Numbered from the stretch's first letter, positions 21,583 through 30,917 are shown. The stretch: 35,388 bases of DNA from Minisyncoccota bacterium (GCA_028691985.1 JAQUYG010000010.1:1-35388), one strand, 5' to 3'. Translations and numbers: made by a program. The notes: generated from the sequence alone by a model not told the origin.

Positions 21583-23375
21583 ATACTAATTGTCCTTTGT
21601 CTCTTTTCTTCCTTATAAATCAAAGCCTCATCTCCCTCTTGCACAGTCACATTGCCTCTGAAAGTTATGCCGGCATTATTCCCCGACTTGAGCTCAGAAA
21701 CTGTTTTTTTGTTGTGCTGGAGCTCGCTGATCACTCCTTCGCCGACTTTTTCTCCGTTTCGCATAATCTCGATCCGCCCGCCCTTTTCCGCCTTGCCATT
21801 TGATATCTTTGCTCCGAAGATCATATCAACAACCTTAGCTGACTTCCTCGGCAACTTGAAAATCGCGATGACTTTCAGCTTCCCCAGATCAACCCTAACA
21901 ATTTCCGCTTCCAGAAGCTTTGAAAGCTCTTCTTTGACATAGCTTGCCAGCTCATAAATGATACCGAAATTATTGAACACAACTTTTTCTTTGTCGGCAA
22001 ACTTCCTGGTATTAGAATCCACACTGCTGTTAAAACCTATGATTTTTGCGTCAGAAGATCTTGCAAGCTTTATATCAGTTTCAGTGATATTTCCAACTCC
22101 AGTCTTCAAAATGTGGGTCGCAACGCCTTCGCCCTTCATCGTCTCCAAAATCTGGATTATAGCTTCCAAAGAACCTTTTGTGTCCGCCTTGATAATCAGA
22201 TTAAGTTTCTTGATCTTTTCAACATCCTCGCCCTCTCCGGTTTTGGATGAGCTTATGACCTTGCCACCGTTTGCAAAATTTGATTCTTTCTCATCATGTA
22301 GAGATGCCTCCGTAACGGCTTCGGCTTCTTTCCTGACTTTGAACGCCTTGATTATCGATCCCGCCTTAGGAACATTATTGAATCCTAGGATCGTAACCGG
22401 CATAGAGGGGGTAGCCGCCTTGATTGAAACTCCTTTGAAATCATTCATTGTTTTAACTCTTCCACGAACTGGACCTGCTGTGATGAAATCTCCCGGTTTT
22501 AGCGTTCCGTTCTGAATGAGCGCGACTGCCACGGGACCTATCTGCGGATCCAAATAGGACTCCATGATAAAGCCTTCCGCCATCACATCATATTCCGCCC
22601 TAAGCTCCTCCATATCAGAGTAGAGGATTATCATATCTAAAAGATTATCTATACCTTCCCCGGTCTTCGCTGAAATGTTCACACAGACAGTCTGTCCGCC
22701 CCATTCCTCAGGTAGAAGATCAATTTCAGATAAATCCTTCTTAACCTTTTCAATATTCGCTTCCGGCTTGTCAATCTTATTGATAGCGACCAGAATCGGA
22801 AGCCCGGCATTTTTGGCAAACTCCACCGCCTCCTTCGTCTGAGGCTTCACGCCGTCATCCGCTGCCACCACGATTACCGCCATATCGGTTATAAAAGCAC
22901 CCCTCTCCCGCATCGAATGAAAAGCCTGATGACCGGGAGTATCCATAAAAGTTATAACTTCGCCCTTTTTCTTGACCTGATAAGCGCTCACATTCTGAGT
23001 GATTCCTCCAGATTCGCCCGAAGCTACATTAGTCGACAGTATCTTATCCAGTAGCGTGGTTTTTCCGTGATCGACATGACCCATTACCACAACCACCGGT
23101 GGTCGTTTCTTCGCTTTCTTACCAAGCTCTTTCTTCTTGATCATCTGTCTTCCTCTTTCCAATTCAGTTCTAACTTTCATAATCTCAAAACCGAGGTCAT
23201 CCCCGACAATTACAGCAGTATCAAAATCGACAGTTTCATTTATACTGGCAAAAATTTTGTTTTTCATAAGTTCGGCAATCAGCTCCGTCACCTTGATTCC
23301 CATTTTCTCTGCCAAGTCTTTAACGACTATATTATCGCCGATTTCAATTATATTTTTTTCTTTTTTTTCAACCAT
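21579..23375 (-). CDS. infB: Translation initiation factor IF-2
   Basis: The 598-aa GTPase delivers fMet-tRNA to the 30S subunit. It has a short N-terminal IF2_N-like part (14-68, VVKDLAEKMGIKVTELIAELM), a G domain with P-loop GHVDHGKT (99-106), DTPGH and NKID, then domain II (YLDPQIGPVAVALIQNGTLKPG), domain III (IIKADTKGSLEAI) and the C-terminal fMet-binding domain. It lacks the long low-complexity N-terminus of E. coli IF-2 (890 aa), as is usual in reduced genomes. It is preceded by a DUF4446 gene and overlaps rbfA by 4 bp. Confidence 0.96.
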   Translation of the reverse strand: MVEKKEKNIIEIGDNIVVKDLAEKMGIKVTELIAELMKNKIFASINETVDFDTAVIVGDDLGFEIMKVRTELERGRQMIKKKELGKKAKKRPPVVVVMGHVDHGKTTLLDKILSTNVASGESGGITQNVSAYQVKKKGEVITFMDTPGHQAFHSMRERGAFITDMAVIVVAADDGVKPQTKEAVEFAKNAGLPILVAINKIDKPEANIEKVKKDLSEIDLLPEEWGGQTVCVNISAKTGEGIDNLLDMIILYSDMEELRAEYDVMAEGFIMESYLDPQIGPVAVALIQNGTLKPGDFITAGPVRGRVKTMNDFKGVSIKAATPSMPVTILGFNNVPKAGSIIKAFKVRKEAEAVTEASLHDEKESNFANGGKVISSSKTGEGEDVEKIKKLNLIIKADTKGSLEAIIQILETMKGEGVATHILKTGVGNITETDIKLARSSDAKIIGFNSSVDSNTRKFADKEKVVFNNFGIIYELASYVKEELSKLLEAEIVRVDLGKLKVIAIFKLPRKSAKVVDMIFGAKISNGKAEKGGRIEIMRNGEKVGEGVISELQHNKKTVSELKSGNNAGITFRGNVTVQEGDEALIYKEEKRQRTISI

Positions 23376-23421
23376 TTATATTATCAAAATTTATCAAATT
23401 ATTAAAAAGGCATCACTGCCT

Positions 23422-23919
23422 TTACCTTTTCATAGCCATTTGTAGCGCATCTTCCTCTTCTTTGCTGAGCTGATACTCGCATTTTCCTTCCGAAATCGCC
23501 TTGCCGTAAATCCTGACTCCTTCGCGTGAATAAAGACTTAGTATAATAACACCTGAGTTATAATTGTCAAGAAGTGCCACTGTAAAACTCTGGTTTCCTC
23601 CGACATCTCCGAACGGATTAAAACGGATTATTCCGACTTTCTGCACGGCACGAGAGAGCGTATCCAAAATCCTCTGATCCGCATCTTTCAGTCCGGTTAT
23701 GGCATTTTCCAATTCCTTGCTCTTTTCGACTTGGGAAAGAATTATGTCTTCCAAATTGCTAGCATTCTTGCCAGAAAATAAAACCTTGGCGTTTTTCTTG
23801 AGCTTAGAGACTTCCAAATGCAAATAAGCGCTTATCAAAGCCAAAAAAACTACCACGACCAGCAAAATAAGCACTATTGATTCCTGATTATCACTTATAA
23901 ATCCGAAAGATGCAGACAT
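23422..23919 (-). CDS. DUF4446 family membrane-anchored protein
   Basis: The 165-aa protein has one TM segment (about 15-34), a coiled-coil-like helix (35-85) and the C-terminal DUF4446 core with VGIIRFNPFGDVGGNQSFTVALL and YSREGVRIYGKAI. The family is common in Firmicutes and CPR, often near parB or infB, and has no assigned function. It is the first gene of the infB operon, downstream of a consensus promoter, with 46 bp before infB. Confidence 0.85.
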   Translation of the reverse strand: MSASFGFISDNQESIVLILLVVVVFLALISAYLHLEVSKLKKNAKVLFSGKNASNLEDIILSQVEKSKELENAITGLKDADQRILDTLSRAVQKVGIIRFNPFGDVGGNQSFTVALLDNYNSGVIILSLYSREGVRIYGKAISEGKCEYQLSKEEEDALQMAMKR

Positions 23920-23973
23920 AAAATTGCTCTTAATTGCCGATAAAAAATAAAAATCCCCTTAAAGACTATGCTT

Positions 23974-24002
23974 ATAATAGCCTTTTTTAGGGAAGAGGTC
24001 AA
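23974..24002 (-). promoter_or_regulatory. Promoter of the DUF4446-infB-rbfA-nrnA operon
   Basis: Minus strand: TTGACC, 17 bp, TATTAT. It ends 55 bp before the DUF4446 start. It is back to back with the plus-strand promoter at 24025-24053, so the two start sites are divergent and about 90 bp apart. Confidence 0.55.
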
Positions 24003-24024
24003 TAAAAAAATCTTATATTTCTAC

Positions 24025-24053
24025 TTGACAAATATAACAAGAACTCATAGACT
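24025..24053 (+). promoter_or_regulatory. Promoter of the 137-aa unknown gene
   Basis: TTGACA (24025-24030), 17 bp, TAGACT (24048-24053). Transcription would begin near 24060, which excludes the long frame opening at 23968 and points to ATG 24088. Confidence 0.6.
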
Positions 24054-24087
24054 ATGCTCAATGAATGCTGAGGAAAAGGAAGGAAAT

Positions 24088-24501
24088 ATGACTGCAATAA
24101 CCATAGAAAAATCATCATCAGCTGGAAGTGTAGAGGAAAGAACAAAAAACAAAAATTGGTGGGAATACATAAGGGAGAACCCACCCCGTGAAGTAAAAGA
24201 GACTCTCTTAGGAGAACTTGCACAAGCTGAAAAAGATTACGAGAAAAGGTTAGACAGCTTATATTGGTTAATCATTTTCAGACTGGTAAACATTACACAA
24301 GTCTCCTGCTACATCAAAAAATCAAACAACCTAACGGAAGCGAGGTATTATTTTAGCAAAGCCCAGGAAATGATAAAAAGCTATCCTCAAAAAGAATACA
24401 AAAGAGCCTTATTCGAAAAGATGGGACCTGCTTTTGAAAAACTGAAGTACTGGTCAGACATAGAGGATCTCTTAGAGGTAGCAGCGCCAGGAGGCTACTG
24501 A
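24088..24501 (+). CDS. Small helical protein of unknown function
   Basis: Start ATG 24088 is chosen because a promoter ends at 24053 and AAGGAAGG sits 5-6 bp before it, a rare clear Shine-Dalgarno in this window. ATG 24061 is a leaderless alternative. The 137-aa product is charged and helical, with one moderately hydrophobic helix (about 58-75) and LTEARYYFSKAQEMIKSY, which resembles one TPR-like helix pair. No family is recognised. It is a lone plus-strand gene among minus-strand operons and is convergent with the O-antigen ligase-like gene. Confidence 0.65.
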   Translation: MTAITIEKSSSAGSVEERTKNKNWWEYIRENPPREVKETLLGELAQAEKDYEKRLDSLYWLIIFRLVNITQVSCYIKKSNNLTEARYYFSKAQEMIKSYPQKEYKRALFEKMGPAFEKLKYWSDIEDLLEVAAPGGY

Positions 24502-24510
24502 TAAGAAATT

Positions 24511-24553
24511 AAAAACTGCATCTTAGCAAAAAGTTAAGCTCTGCAGTTTTTTC
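24511..24553. terminator. Shared bidirectional terminator
   Basis: AAAACTGCA (24512-24520) and TGCAGTTTT (24542-24550) form a 9-bp stem, with TTAGC/GTTAA pairing partly continuing it and A/T runs on both flanks. It separates the convergent genes ending at 24501 and 24566. Confidence 0.7.
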
Positions 24554-24565
24554 GTGACAAAAATC

Positions 24566-25945
24566 TTATTTCTTGGAAGAAGAGAGATATCCAATCCCCG
24601 CCGCCAGCCAAAAAATCATCGCGAGATCATTTTTCCAGTAGAGTGTATCGACCAAGCCGTGGATGAGAAAATATATAAGAAAAAGAAAAACAATATCGCT
24701 TGTCCGCGCTTTCTTACAGAACCAAAACAATATCAACAAGAATCCGATAAAACCGATAATTCCCGACTGCAAATAAAAAGCCAGAAAGATATTATGCGGC
24801 TCAGCCACCGCCCACTCGAGATAGGGTACCGAAAAACGACCCTGATAATCGAGATAAACTTCTTGAAAAGTTCCCGGGCCGATTCCGAAAATAGGATTGT
24901 CTTTAAGCATCTCGCGCGATGCATCCCAGATCATAAGTCGGGAATGGAAAGACGACCTCTCGTTGGAATTCACAATCTGCTCATATTTCTGATAGCTTAA
25001 GGAGGAAAACATCACCAACGCGATAGCTGACACGAATATCAGCGTTTTTTTGTTGTCTGAAAAAAAATGCGTATTTTTGCCTTGATATCTTTTCAACAAA
25101 AAGCAAAAAAGTGCCACCACGATTCCCAACACCGCGCCGTAAGATTTAGTAAGAAAGATCACGGTTATAAGAACCAGCAAAATTGTGGCCTGTATTTTTT
25201 TATCATTCTGGACAAAATCACTGCTTCGCAAGAACAGTCCCCGCACAGAGAAAACTTCCTTCACTGCACTAGGGCAAGCAATGTTATATTTTTTCGCTAA
25301 AGAGGAATTCCTCACATCCGTTCGAAACGACAAAAAAGCGTTCTCTTGAAAAACAAAAAAATAAACGGCGAATAAAAATGCCGGCGACAGATACATCGCG
25401 AGATAATTAGGGGACTCATAAAAAGCACCCAGCCGACCGTCAAAAGTCAGACTATCGCTTAATGCATAACCGCCACCTATTAAAGCCACGACTAAGCCGG
25501 AGAGAATAAGACCCCAAAACACATTTGCAAGTTGCCTCTGATCCTTTATGACACTGGCAAAAACCCAGAAAAATAAAAAAGGATCCACAAACCAACCTTT
25601 CAAAATTCCCAGGCTAGTCCTTAAGTCGCTTGAGTTTACAGTGGAGAGAATGACTCCGACGAATAAAAGTACTATGCCCCAAGACAAAAGTTTTTCTTTT
25701 TTATAAAACCCTCCGACGCTTCTTGAAGTGTCAGGCTTATTTCCATTTTTTGAAAGCCATAGCAAAAACAAGATATAAATCATCATTTCCAGCACTGTCG
25801 TCGGAATATTAAAAAGCGTGAAACGCAGTAGGTATGTTGGCAATAAAAAGATGACCGCATAAATGCCGTTTTTTATGTCCTTGTACATAAGGTACGCAAA
25901 AGCAGAAAAGAAAAACGGAAAAATGAATTGAAAAGATAAAGCCAT
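24566..25945 (-). CDS. O-antigen ligase/polymerase-like membrane protein 1
   Basis: The 459-aa protein has about 10-12 TM segments and a Wzy_C/O-antigen ligase-type central block with the extracellular loop ASREMLKDNPIFGIGPGTFQEVY and later EPHNIFLAFYLQSGIIGF. The GxGxGxF and H-N motifs are typical of the WaaL/Wzy/PglL/TuaE group, which polymerise or attach glycans on the outer face of the membrane. An unusual soluble insert is seen around residues 205-240 (FLSFRTDVRNSSLAKKYN..). It lies next to a second member of the same family and a flippase. Confidence 0.85.
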   Translation of the reverse strand: MALSFQFIFPFFFSAFAYLMYKDIKNGIYAVIFLLPTYLLRFTLFNIPTTVLEMMIYILFLLWLSKNGNKPDTSRSVGGFYKKEKLLSWGIVLLFVGVILSTVNSSDLRTSLGILKGWFVDPFLFFWVFASVIKDQRQLANVFWGLILSGLVVALIGGGYALSDSLTFDGRLGAFYESPNYLAMYLSPAFLFAVYFFVFQENAFLSFRTDVRNSSLAKKYNIACPSAVKEVFSVRGLFLRSSDFVQNDKKIQATILLVLITVIFLTKSYGAVLGIVVALFCFLLKRYQGKNTHFFSDNKKTLIFVSAIALVMFSSLSYQKYEQIVNSNERSSFHSRLMIWDASREMLKDNPIFGIGPGTFQEVYLDYQGRFSVPYLEWAVAEPHNIFLAFYLQSGIIGFIGFLLILFWFCKKARTSDIVFLFLIYFLIHGLVDTLYWKNDLAMIFWLAAGIGYLSSSKK

Positions 25946-25977
25946 AACTATATAAAAATTTTTACCGAACAGCGGAG

Positions 25978-27450
25978 CTATTCTCTTCCTTTCTCTATTT
26001 TAACACACCTTATCACCAAAACTGCCAATGAAAGAACTACCATGAATATCGCGAGGATGTTAGGTGCGTAGATAGAAGTGTCAAAGAAAGAATGCGCCGA
26101 GTACCAAATCAGAGAGCCGATAAGACCGAGTGCGATGCGAGAGGTTATCGCATCCTTGCTTCTTCTTCCAAAAATATAGAGTTCATACACAGTCACACAG
26201 ATGAGCAATACCCAGGCGAGCAAGGCGAATATGCCCAGCTCCGCCCCCAGGTCCAGATAAAGATTATGCGCATAGATCGGCGTGCGATAAGCCGTTGTCG
26301 GATCAAGGAAGAAAGAGTAATTCCCGATGCCAACGCCCTGAAAAAAATTCCCGCAAAAAGTTTCAAGTCCCTGCTGCCAATTCTTGAACCGTTCCACATT
26401 CGAGCCCTCTCTCAGATTGAACATAGAAACGAATCTGGCGAGAACAGCTTGCCCAAAAAAGAACAATGCCAGAACTATAGACAGCAAGACCGTACCGAAA
26501 TATTTTTTCCGAATCTTGCCCAAGTCTTTCCGAAAGAGAAAAATCATAACCAAAAAGCTCGCCACCATCCCGACATAGCCGCCGCGAGAAAAAGTAAAAA
26601 GTTCTGCGAGCAGAGAAAAAAAGAATGCAAGCCAGATGATTTTTCTGTGCCCTAAAATTTTATCTTTCGCGAAAGACTCCTTGTCTATAAGCAAAAAAGA
26701 AAATAATAACGGAATGATCAAGCCAAGGTAAAAAGAAAAGATATGCGGATCAGAAAAAATAGCAAAGGACCTAAGCAGCGTGATGCCACCCACATTTACC
26801 AACCAGCTCGGATTAGCAACCACTTCCGCTGCGAATGAATTTCCATAAAAAACCGGCGCGATTACTTTGGCAAAAAAACTGAAGAGAGGATTGATTCCAA
26901 AAATAAACTGCGCCATAAACTGTAAAACGGCAAAGAAGGAGATAAAGAATACACCCGCAAAAAGAGCCTTGAGAATTTTCAAAACTAATTCCTTGCTAGG
27001 AGGAAAGGAGGTCAGCACAAAATACAAGGGAAAAACTGAAAGAAAGACCAGCATCTTACGGATGGCCCGATCCATCTCAAATACCTGCAGGAATGAAAGC
27101 CCGGCAAAAAATAGGAAGAGACAGACCAAGAGTGTCTGCAAAGAAAAATTTATGGCGAACCTCCCGTCTTTGAGGGACTTGAATGTCCAAACTAAAAGCA
27201 CGAACAAAATCAGGACTCTGCCCGAAGCCACATCGAACCCCGCCGCTACATTGAGCGCAAGCTGGAAAGGAAGATAAAAAACAAGCAAAATGACAAAATC
27301 GTCAAATCTCTCCAAGGCAAAAATACAGAAGAAAAAAGCCGCCAACAGCGCGAAAGGATATAAGACATTAATCGTCGTTAATAGTCCTAACAGCAAAGAT
27401 AGTGCAAAGATCGGCAGCTCGTTCTTTAAAGAAAGATTTTTTACCAGCAT
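25978..27450 (-). CDS. O-antigen ligase/polymerase-like membrane protein 2
   Basis: The 490-aa membrane protein has about 12 TM segments and the same O-antigen ligase-type loop: FKNWQQGLETFCGNFFQGVG..NYSFF, then AYRTPIYAHNLYLDLGAELGIFALLAW. It is a divergent paralogue of the preceding gene, not a recent duplicate. It starts 9 bp from the flippase gene, so the three form one operon: flippase, ligase 2, ligase 1. Confidence 0.85.
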   Translation of the reverse strand: MLVKNLSLKNELPIFALSLLLGLLTTINVLYPFALLAAFFFCIFALERFDDFVILLVFYLPFQLALNVAAGFDVASGRVLILFVLLVWTFKSLKDGRFAINFSLQTLLVCLFLFFAGLSFLQVFEMDRAIRKMLVFLSVFPLYFVLTSFPPSKELVLKILKALFAGVFFISFFAVLQFMAQFIFGINPLFSFFAKVIAPVFYGNSFAAEVVANPSWLVNVGGITLLRSFAIFSDPHIFSFYLGLIIPLLFSFLLIDKESFAKDKILGHRKIIWLAFFFSLLAELFTFSRGGYVGMVASFLVMIFLFRKDLGKIRKKYFGTVLLSIVLALFFFGQAVLARFVSMFNLREGSNVERFKNWQQGLETFCGNFFQGVGIGNYSFFLDPTTAYRTPIYAHNLYLDLGAELGIFALLAWVLLICVTVYELYIFGRRSKDAITSRIALGLIGSLIWYSAHSFFDTSIYAPNILAIFMVVLSLAVLVIRCVKIEKGRE

Positions 27451-27459
27451 ATAGAGAAC

Positions 27460-28896
27460 TTAGATTTTTTTCTGAAAAAGTTTTTCCATTTCAGCTTTTG
27501 ATATTCCCCCCATAACATAGATAAAAAACATATAAACGATTCCTCCTAAAGCAACCGAGGAAAAAAGTCCCAGAAAATCAAACCACCGCAAGGCAATCAA
27601 CATGAGATAACCTGCAAAGATACCGATAGCCATCCTTTTAAAAGAGGGGATGAAATCAATTTCCTTGTAGATAACCCAGAGCATAAGCACCGTTACCAAA
27701 AACTCAGTGGCAAGCGTCGTGCCCGAAGCACCAAAGTAAGAATACTCCGGAATATAGACTAAATTAGCGACAATATTAAAAAAGGCACCGATGAAATAAA
27801 TATAAGCTAAATATTTCTGTTTCTTGAGAGCGATTATCATATTGCTGAAAAGCGCACCTAAGAAAATGAAACCTAGGGCAACCACCAGAATCTGGAGCAC
27901 CAGCGACGAATCCTGGAACTCTGACTTGGAAAGAGTCAAAATTATCTTATCAGAAATAGCGAATGTTCCGAAGATGATTGCGCAGATCGCCACCAAGAGA
28001 AAATCCAGCGTCCTTTGCGAGATAGACTTGAATTTTTTGATATCATCAGAGGCGGCACGACTCATAAGCGGCATCGTCAATCCCACTACGATAGAAGCGA
28101 AGCAGGTTAGACTCTCCATTATACGATAGGCCAAACTGTATATTCCCACCGCCTCGCTTCCTTTCATGACCGAAAGAAAAATCGTGTCCAGCTTGAAATA
28201 AATCAAAACCAATATTGCCGAAACCGCAAGAGGAAAAGCCCTGCGAAGCATATCCTTCCAGAATACGAAATCAAAATCTAGTCGGATCCTGATCAGCTTC
28301 CTGGCAAAGAATAAAACGATAAAGAAATCAAAAAAAGCGCCTACACAGATAGTCCCCACTATCCACAAAAAACCTAAGTCATATCTGACGCACAGAAAAA
28401 CTGCCAGAAGTTGAGCCATCCGAGCAGAAAGACTCGCCACAGAAACTTTGTCCATTATCAAATGCTTCTGAAAAAGCCCCATCAGAACTTGAGTACAGGA
28501 CATAAGCCAATAACCGAAAGACGCTATCAACACCCCCAACTTGACATCATTCGAATAGGGAAACAAGAAAGAAGCGAAATAAGCGGAAGTAAAAATCACC
28601 AGCCCCAAAATTAACCGCATTGTGAAGGCGTTGTTGATGATTTTCGCTTCATCGGCATCGGCAGATGATATGTCCCTTACCGTAATAGAATATAGCCCGA
28701 AATCAGCCAGTACCGAAAAAATATAAACAAAAGCGAGGATGGTCCCATAGTCGCCAAAACCACTGACATTCAGATAACCTGCGTTCAGCTTTATTATCAA
28801 AAAAGCTATTACCATCTCCAAAAGCCGGGATGTCGAAGAAAAGGCGGCGTTATAAGCTACCTTCTGTGTCAGATTCAGATTCTCTTTCTTAAACAT
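27460..28896 (-). CDS. Wzx-like polysaccharide flippase (MOP superfamily)
   Basis: The product is 478 aa from ATG 28896; a TTG at 28914 would add six residues. It has about 12-14 TM segments and matches the oligosaccharide flippase/MATE-like MOP family that moves lipid-linked sugars across the membrane. Support includes the N-terminal KVAYNAAFSSTSRLLEMVIAF helix, GDYGTILAFVYIFSVLADFGL, and the repeated halves with YSLAYRIMESLTCFASIVVG. It is followed by two ligase-like genes, which suggests a Wzx/Wzy-style surface glycan pathway. Its glycosyltransferases are not in this window. It lies 82 bp downstream of jag. Confidence 0.88.
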   Translation of the reverse strand: MFKKENLNLTQKVAYNAAFSSTSRLLEMVIAFLIIKLNAGYLNVSGFGDYGTILAFVYIFSVLADFGLYSITVRDISSADADEAKIINNAFTMRLILGLVIFTSAYFASFLFPYSNDVKLGVLIASFGYWLMSCTQVLMGLFQKHLIMDKVSVASLSARMAQLLAVFLCVRYDLGFLWIVGTICVGAFFDFFIVLFFARKLIRIRLDFDFVFWKDMLRRAFPLAVSAILVLIYFKLDTIFLSVMKGSEAVGIYSLAYRIMESLTCFASIVVGLTMPLMSRAASDDIKKFKSISQRTLDFLLVAICAIIFGTFAISDKIILTLSKSEFQDSSLVLQILVVALGFIFLGALFSNMIIALKKQKYLAYIYFIGAFFNIVANLVYIPEYSYFGASGTTLATEFLVTVLMLWVIYKEIDFIPSFKRMAIGIFAGYLMLIALRWFDFLGLFSSVALGGIVYMFFIYVMGGISKAEMEKLFQKKI

Positions 28897-28978
28897 ATCT
28901 TCATAAAAAAACAAATTGCAGTTTTAGACAGACGAAAATGACATTTTCATAATCTAAAAGCTACAATTTATTACGATA

Positions 28979-29485
28979 TTAGTCCTCTTGATATTTTATA
29001 ACAACTCTTCTCATCAAATTATCTCCAATACTTTCCGTGACCAGATTCTTTCGAGCAGAAATTTCCAGATGTATGACCTTTCTTTCATAAGCCGACATCG
29101 GCCTCAAGGCAACAGAGTTCTTGCTATAGGTCACCTGGTCAGCCATATTCTCCGCCAATTTGACTAAAGACTCTTTTTTCTGCTTCTTATATCCATTCAC
29201 ATCAATATTAAATTTCACATCTTCCTCGATATTCACTGATTCGTCTTTTTCGGAAAGAATCTTATGTTTGACTATAACTCCCACCAAATGTTGCAAGCAC
29301 TGCAAATTACTTCCATACTGACCGATCAAAAGATTCGGCTGCTCCGTTTTTAGATCCACAGTAAAAATTTCCTTACCGTCCTTAGTGGTTTCAATTCTTT
29401 CTTCCTCTATGACGGCCTCCAAATCCATAACCTCCAAAAGTTCAATAATAGTTTGCTTTACCAATTCTTGAGTTTTGTTACACAT
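28979..29485 (-). CDS. jag: KH-R3H RNA-binding protein Jag/KhpB
   Basis: The 168-aa protein has a KH-like domain (about 38-95, with LLIGQYGSNLQCLQHLVGVIV, a GxxG-like GQYG loop) and a C-terminal R3H domain (about 105-168, ALRPMSAYERKVIHLEI). The N-terminal Jag_N domain of the Firmicutes protein is missing, as is common in reduced genomes. Jag binds RNA, works with KhpA in cell-size and division control in Gram-positives, and is nearly always encoded next to yidC, as it is here (15 bp). Confidence 0.93.
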   Translation of the reverse strand: MCNKTQELVKQTIIELLEVMDLEAVIEEERIETTKDGKEIFTVDLKTEQPNLLIGQYGSNLQCLQHLVGVIVKHKILSEKDESVNIEEDVKFNIDVNGYKKQKKESLVKLAENMADQVTYSKNSVALRPMSAYERKVIHLEISARKNLVTESIGDNLMRRVVIKYQED

Positions 29486-29500
29486 ATTTTTAAAGATAAA

Positions 29501-30271
29501 TTAAGCTTTCGGATTATCTTCTCTGCGCCTTTTAATTATAAGGTATTGCTGGACAATTGCAAATATTGTCGTAACCGACCAATAGAGAGCAAGTCCCGAA
29601 GGAAGGCTCATCGCAAAGACAAGGGTCAGAAACGGCATAAAATACATCATATTTTTGCTCATTGCTTGAGTGAACTCCTGAGTTTTTTCCTCTGGAGTTT
29701 TTTCTCCTTCATTTTTTTCTTCTTTTGGATTCTCCTTGTCTTTAGACACATTCATGATACTTCTGGTCTGGAAATACTGTAAAACGGCCGCAATAACCGC
29801 TAGATAAATGTTGGAAACTGACAAATCGACGAAGCCGAAAGAAATAGCCTGTATATGCCCAGGATTCGGAACAAAGGAGTATAAATGCATCAGACTCTCG
29901 TCCTTAAAACCGTCCAGAAAGACCCGATAAAGAGCAATAATGATCGGAAGTTGTATCAGAAGAGGTAAACACCCAGAAAAAGGATTGATTTTGTGTTTCT
30001 GATAGAGAGCCATCAGCTCTTGAGCCTGTTTTTCCTTATTATCTTTGTATTTTTTCTGAAGTTCTTTTATCTCCGGCTGGATTTCTTGGAGTTCCCTCTG
30101 ACTCTTGATCGATTTCCCATTAACCTTATAAAGTGCCAGCCTTACGATTATGGTAAGTAAAATGATTGCTACTCCTATATCCTGTCCGGGGACGATATTA
30201 TAGAGAAAAACCAAAAGATTAAAAAGCGGACGATACAACAGTTCAGTATAAATAAAGAAAAGTATGTTCAT
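29501..30271 (-). CDS. yidC: Membrane protein insertase YidC/Oxa1
   Basis: The 256-aa short YidC lacks the large periplasmic P1 domain of E. coli YidC, as in Gram-positive YidC/SpoIIIJ. It has about five TM segments. Recognisable blocks are IGVAIILLTIIVRLALYKVN, the coiled C1 loop QRELQEIQPEIKELQKKYKD, NPFSGCLPLLIQLPI and SLPSGLALYWSVTTI. A charged insertion (about 180-205, KDKENPKEEKNEGEKTPEEK) lies in the loop before the fourth TM segment. It inserts membrane proteins with or without SecYEG. The neighbours yidD and jag fit the canonical operon. Confidence 0.95.
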   Translation of the reverse strand: MNILFFIYTELLYRPLFNLLVFLYNIVPGQDIGVAIILLTIIVRLALYKVNGKSIKSQRELQEIQPEIKELQKKYKDNKEKQAQELMALYQKHKINPFSGCLPLLIQLPIIIALYRVFLDGFKDESLMHLYSFVPNPGHIQAISFGFVDLSVSNIYLAVIAAVLQYFQTRSIMNVSKDKENPKEEKNEGEKTPEEKTQEFTQAMSKNMMYFMPFLTLVFAMSLPSGLALYWSVTTIFAIVQQYLIIKRRREDNPKA

Positions 30272-30287
30272 TTTTTTGAAGTTATTT

Positions 30288-30524
30288 TTATTTTAGTGGG
30301 TCATGTCCGCCTTTAGAGAGGGGATTGCATTTTAAGATTCTTCTCGCTCCTAGAGATGAGCCCTTTAAAACCCCGTATTTCTCAACAGCCTGAAAGGTGT
30401 ATTCGCTGCAAGAAGGAAAAAATCTACAACCAAACGAAGTTCTCATAAAAGAAAAGAAACCGTGATCGAAAGACAAGGTTTTTTGGTAGAATCTTATTAA
30501 TTTTAAAAAAATATTCTTTATCAC
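30288..30524 (-). CDS. yidD: Membrane protein insertion efficiency factor YidD
   Basis: The 78-aa product has the YidD core: LIRFYQKTLS, CRFFPSCSEYTFQAVEKYG, and the terminal GARRILKCNPLSKGGHDP. It carries the family's three conserved cysteines. YidD is a small membrane-associated protein that aids YidC-dependent insertion. It sits 16 bp before yidC and 19 bp after rnpA. Confidence 0.94.
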   Translation of the reverse strand: MIKNIFLKLIRFYQKTLSFDHGFFSFMRTSFGCRFFPSCSEYTFQAVEKYGVLKGSSLGARRILKCNPLSKGGHDPLK

Positions 30525-30543
30525 AATCAGATATTTATTTGCC

Positions 30544-30885
30544 TTATGTACATAATCCAGACTTTTTCAACAGGTTATCAACAATATCCTTGGCCTCAGT
30601 CATCTTTTTTTCAGAAAAGTCGGCCCTCGCCATTACTACAACATCAAACCCCGGAACTATGTTCTTATAAGAGGTACGGATAGACTCCCTTAAAAGCCTT
30701 TTCATCCGGTTTCGCTTCACTGCCTGCTTGGAGATCTTATTACTTACAACAAAACCGAAACGAGAATAAAAAAGATCGTTCTTTGCCAGCTTGAGTGCCA
30801 GATATCCCGAGGAAAAGAAGACCCCCTCCTTAAAAATCCTGTCAAAGTCCCGCTGCTTCCTTATCCTTAAATCTTTTTTTAGCAT
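30544..30885 (-). CDS. rnpA: Ribonuclease P protein component
   Basis: The 113-aa protein pairs with RNase P RNA to trim tRNA 5' leaders. The signature RNR motif is KQAVKRNRMKRLLRE (about 53-67), and the N-terminus RIRKQRDFDRIFKEG and central RFGFVVSNKISK are typical. It lies 32 bp after rpmH, the universal order. The RNase P RNA gene is not in this window. Confidence 0.95.
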   Translation of the reverse strand: MLKKDLRIRKQRDFDRIFKEGVFFSSGYLALKLAKNDLFYSRFGFVVSNKISKQAVKRNRMKRLLRESIRTSYKNIVPGFDVVVMARADFSEKKMTEAKDIVDNLLKKSGLCT

Positions 30886-30917
30886 TATTTCTTTTTAAAA
30901 ACAAAACAAGCCCAGAC

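Noticed and set aside
23968-24087. Longer start for the 24088 gene
   Set aside because: A consensus promoter at 24025-24053 lies inside that extension, and ATG 24088 has the better ribosome-binding site.
24566-25000. Plus-strand ORF over the O-antigen ligase-like gene
   Set aside because: Antisense shadow with a basic, low-information translation; the minus-strand frame has clear TM segments and family motifs.
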